This document shows, piece after piece, positions 62,971-64,000 of a DNA stretch of 64,000 nt; position 1 is the stretch's first letter, and each line of letters begins with the position of its first letter. Location: the NCBI GenBank assembly GCA_937992195.1, contig CALKKV010000052.1:1-64000 (forward strand), in the 5' to 3' direction. Below the pieces are notes generated by a model. It did not search any database, was not told the origin of the DNA, and was given only the letters and a program-made list of their open reading frames with translations. A program made the translations under genes and the position numbers. Source of the stretch: an uncultured Gammaproteobacteria bacterium (GTDB lineage: Bacteria > Pseudomonadota > Gammaproteobacteria > Arenicellales > Poriferihabitantaceae).

Positions 62971-63642
62971 ATGACTGCACCAGTACTAACACTTGACGGA
63001 CCGAGCGGATCAGGAAAAGGCACGATCTCGATACGTTTGGCTGAGCTTTTGGGTTGGCACTATCTGGATTCAGGAGCCCTCTACCGATTGATCGGCTTGC
63101 TTGCCTTTCGAAACGCCATTTCGTTAGAAGATGAAGAAGCCATCGCTACCCTCGCTGCCGGAATGAAAGTCGAATTTACTGGGGCAAATGTGATCCTTGA
63201 AGGTCGCGCGGTTGGAGACGAAATTCGCACCGAGCAAATAGGAAATATGGCTTCCAGAGTTGCTGCACTGCCAAAAGTGAGAAATTCCCTTTTGGGTTGG
63301 CAAAGGCGGACCGCTCAACCCCCAGGCCTGGTTGCGGATGGACGGGATATGGGTACCGTCGTATTTCCATCAGCCGAATGCAAGATTTTTTTGACTGCCA
63401 GCGCTCAGGCTCGAGCTGAAAGACGCTTTAACCAGTTGAGATTAAAGGGTTTTGATGTTACGATCCGCCAGCTTTTTGAGGAGATATCCGAACGAGATCG
63501 GCGAGATGCAGAGCGCAAAACCTCGCCACTGACTCCCGCAAAAGATGCATTGATTATAGATGCGACAGAGCTGTCAATCGAACAGGTTGAGCAAGAAGTT
63601 CTGTCTCATCTCAAAACGAGCGGTATAGCTGCTCCTGGTTAG
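62971..63642 (+). CDS. cmk: Cytidylate kinase
   Basis: A 223-residue kinase phosphorylating CMP and dCMP. The P-loop is LTLDGPSGSGKGTISIRLA; YLDSGALYR, VADGRDMGTVVFP and the lid ERRFNQLRLKGFD ... RDRRDAERKTSPL are characteristic. It begins 16 bp after aroA and lies upstream of rpsA, the usual gammaproteobacterial order. Confidence 0.97.
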   Translation: MTAPVLTLDGPSGSGKGTISIRLAELLGWHYLDSGALYRLIGLLAFRNAISLEDEEAIATLAAGMKVEFTGANVILEGRAVGDEIRTEQIGNMASRVAALPKVRNSLLGWQRRTAQPPGLVADGRDMGTVVFPSAECKIFLTASAQARAERRFNQLRLKGFDVTIRQLFEEISERDRRDAERKTSPLTPAKDALIIDATELSIEQVEQEVLSHLKTSGIAAPG

Positions 63643-63961
63643 TGCATAGAAGTAGAAGCGGCTGAGAAGAAGTTATTTTATTGAAGCGTCGTCAAGTGTT
63701 TTCCACCATTACTGAATAGTTAGGCTGGTAAACTTGAGTATAGGACTCAACGAGCGACGATTGGTCGAATTGAAAGGTACTGGTGGATAGCATCTACTTT
63801 CCATAGTGGATGGCTTAGGGTCTAAGAAGCTTTGTAGTTCTTGCTTTAAGTTTAAATTTTTACTATCTGAATTTAAACGTTTTATTTAAGGTAATGCCCA
63901 ACAGGAATCTTGCGTCTTTTGATCGTAGCGCCGATTCGATGCTGGGCTTTTTTTGTTTATT
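63643..63961 (+). promoter_or_regulatory. 319-bp rpsA leader region
   Basis: No gene seen. It should contain the rpsA promoter(s) and the S1 leader. An A/T-rich inverted repeat GTTTAAATT (63850-63858) / AATTTAAAC (63870-63878) lies before a long structured stem-loop at 63896-63954. No Shine-Dalgarno sequence precedes the rpsA ATG, as is usual for this gene, whose product is its own translation regulator in E. coli. Confidence 0.55.
63896..63954 (+). promoter_or_regulatory. Extended stem-loop with T-run immediately before rpsA
   Basis: Nested pairs: GCCCA/TGGGC, CA/TG, GAATC (63905-63909)/GATTC (63933-63937) and GCG (63912-63914)/CGC (63929-63931), followed by seven T residues (63948-63954), seven bases before the start codon. 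It has the form of an intrinsic terminator but lies inside the leader, so an attenuation or autoregulatory structure is likely. Confidence 0.6.
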
Positions 63962-64000
63962 ATGAGTGAAGATTTTGCAGCGTTACTAGAAGAGAGTTTA
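63962..64000 (+). CDS. rpsA: 30S ribosomal protein S1 (first 13 codons only)
   Basis: ATG 63962 opens a frame to the window end reading MSEDFAALLEESL, which matches the S1 N-terminus of gammaproteobacteria (compare M.ESFAQLFEESL). Position after cmk is the standard order. S1 binds mRNA leaders on the 30S subunit and represses its own translation. The rest of the gene lies outside the window. Confidence 0.9.
   Translation, partial: MSEDFAALLEESL

Noticed and set aside
1..64000. CRISPR arrays, insertion sequences, integrases, phage genes, tRNA or rRNA genes
   Set aside because: I looked in all larger gaps and found no tandem spacer pattern, transposase, cloverleaf or rRNA sequence.

Overview
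The window is a 64-kb piece of a gammaproteobacterial chromosome. The evidence is conserved gene order and protein families typical of that class: secDF, nrdR-ribDE-ribBA-ribH-nusB-pgpA, tsaE-amidase-mutL-miaA-hfq-hflX, gyrA-pheA-tyrA-aroA-cmk-rpsA, cmoB, selU, yheU and a Pseudomonas-like aot arginine/ornithine transport set. Base composition looks moderate by eye (not computed). I found no tRNA or rRNA gene, insertion sequence, prophage, integrase or CRISPR array. Most of the window is ordinary core chromosome, densely packed, with many GTG and TTG starts.

Layout: 1-7319 holds the Sec translocase accessory proteins (secD cut by the window edge), then a riboflavin operon running into nusB and pgpA, without the thiL gene often found between these two. 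7351-12809 holds an AcuI-type reductase, a DJ-1/PfpI protein, a mercuric-reductase-like flavoprotein paired with a TVP38/TMEM64 membrane protein, and NADP isocitrate dehydrogenase. 13019-16727 is the most unusual part: a tight set of a small coiled-coil protein, a roadblock/longin-like protein, a stand-alone Rab/Ras-like small GTPase and a hybrid histidine kinase. 16839-17420 is a secreted cytochrome P460-like haem protein.

17662-24915 encodes the whole propionyl-CoA to succinyl-CoA route (pccB, pccA, mce, scpA) with the mutase chaperone MeaB. 24940-30005 is a tRNA wobble/selenium block: cmoB, selU and a fused NADH-dehydrogenase-like/SelD protein, followed by a LON-domain protein. 30172-34354 holds ridA, glmS, a small unknown protein, a beta-hydroxyacid dehydrogenase and a GST.

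34413-38975 is an Aot/His-type amino-acid ABC transporter with an AotO-like M14 hydrolase. 39142-41292 is a three-gene group (sulfotransferase-like, glycosyltransferase-like, and a protein resembling plant glucuronoxylan 4-O-methyltransferases) that may decorate a surface glycan. 41415-49641 holds an acyl-CoA synthetase with a divergent AraC-type regulator, a long-form GAPDH, yqaA, metF, yheU, an HpcH/HpaI aldolase and queG.

49798-64000 returns to core functions: tsaE, amidase, mutL, miaA, hfq, hflX, gyrA, aromatic amino-acid genes, cmk and the first codons of rpsA. The best candidate for an undescribed system is the GTPase/longin/histidine-kinase module at 13-16.7 kb. Secondary leads are the GXM-like glycan group, an hflX frame with no ATG/GTG/TTG start, a triple repeat upstream of gyrA and an elaborate stem-loop with a T-run just before rpsA.
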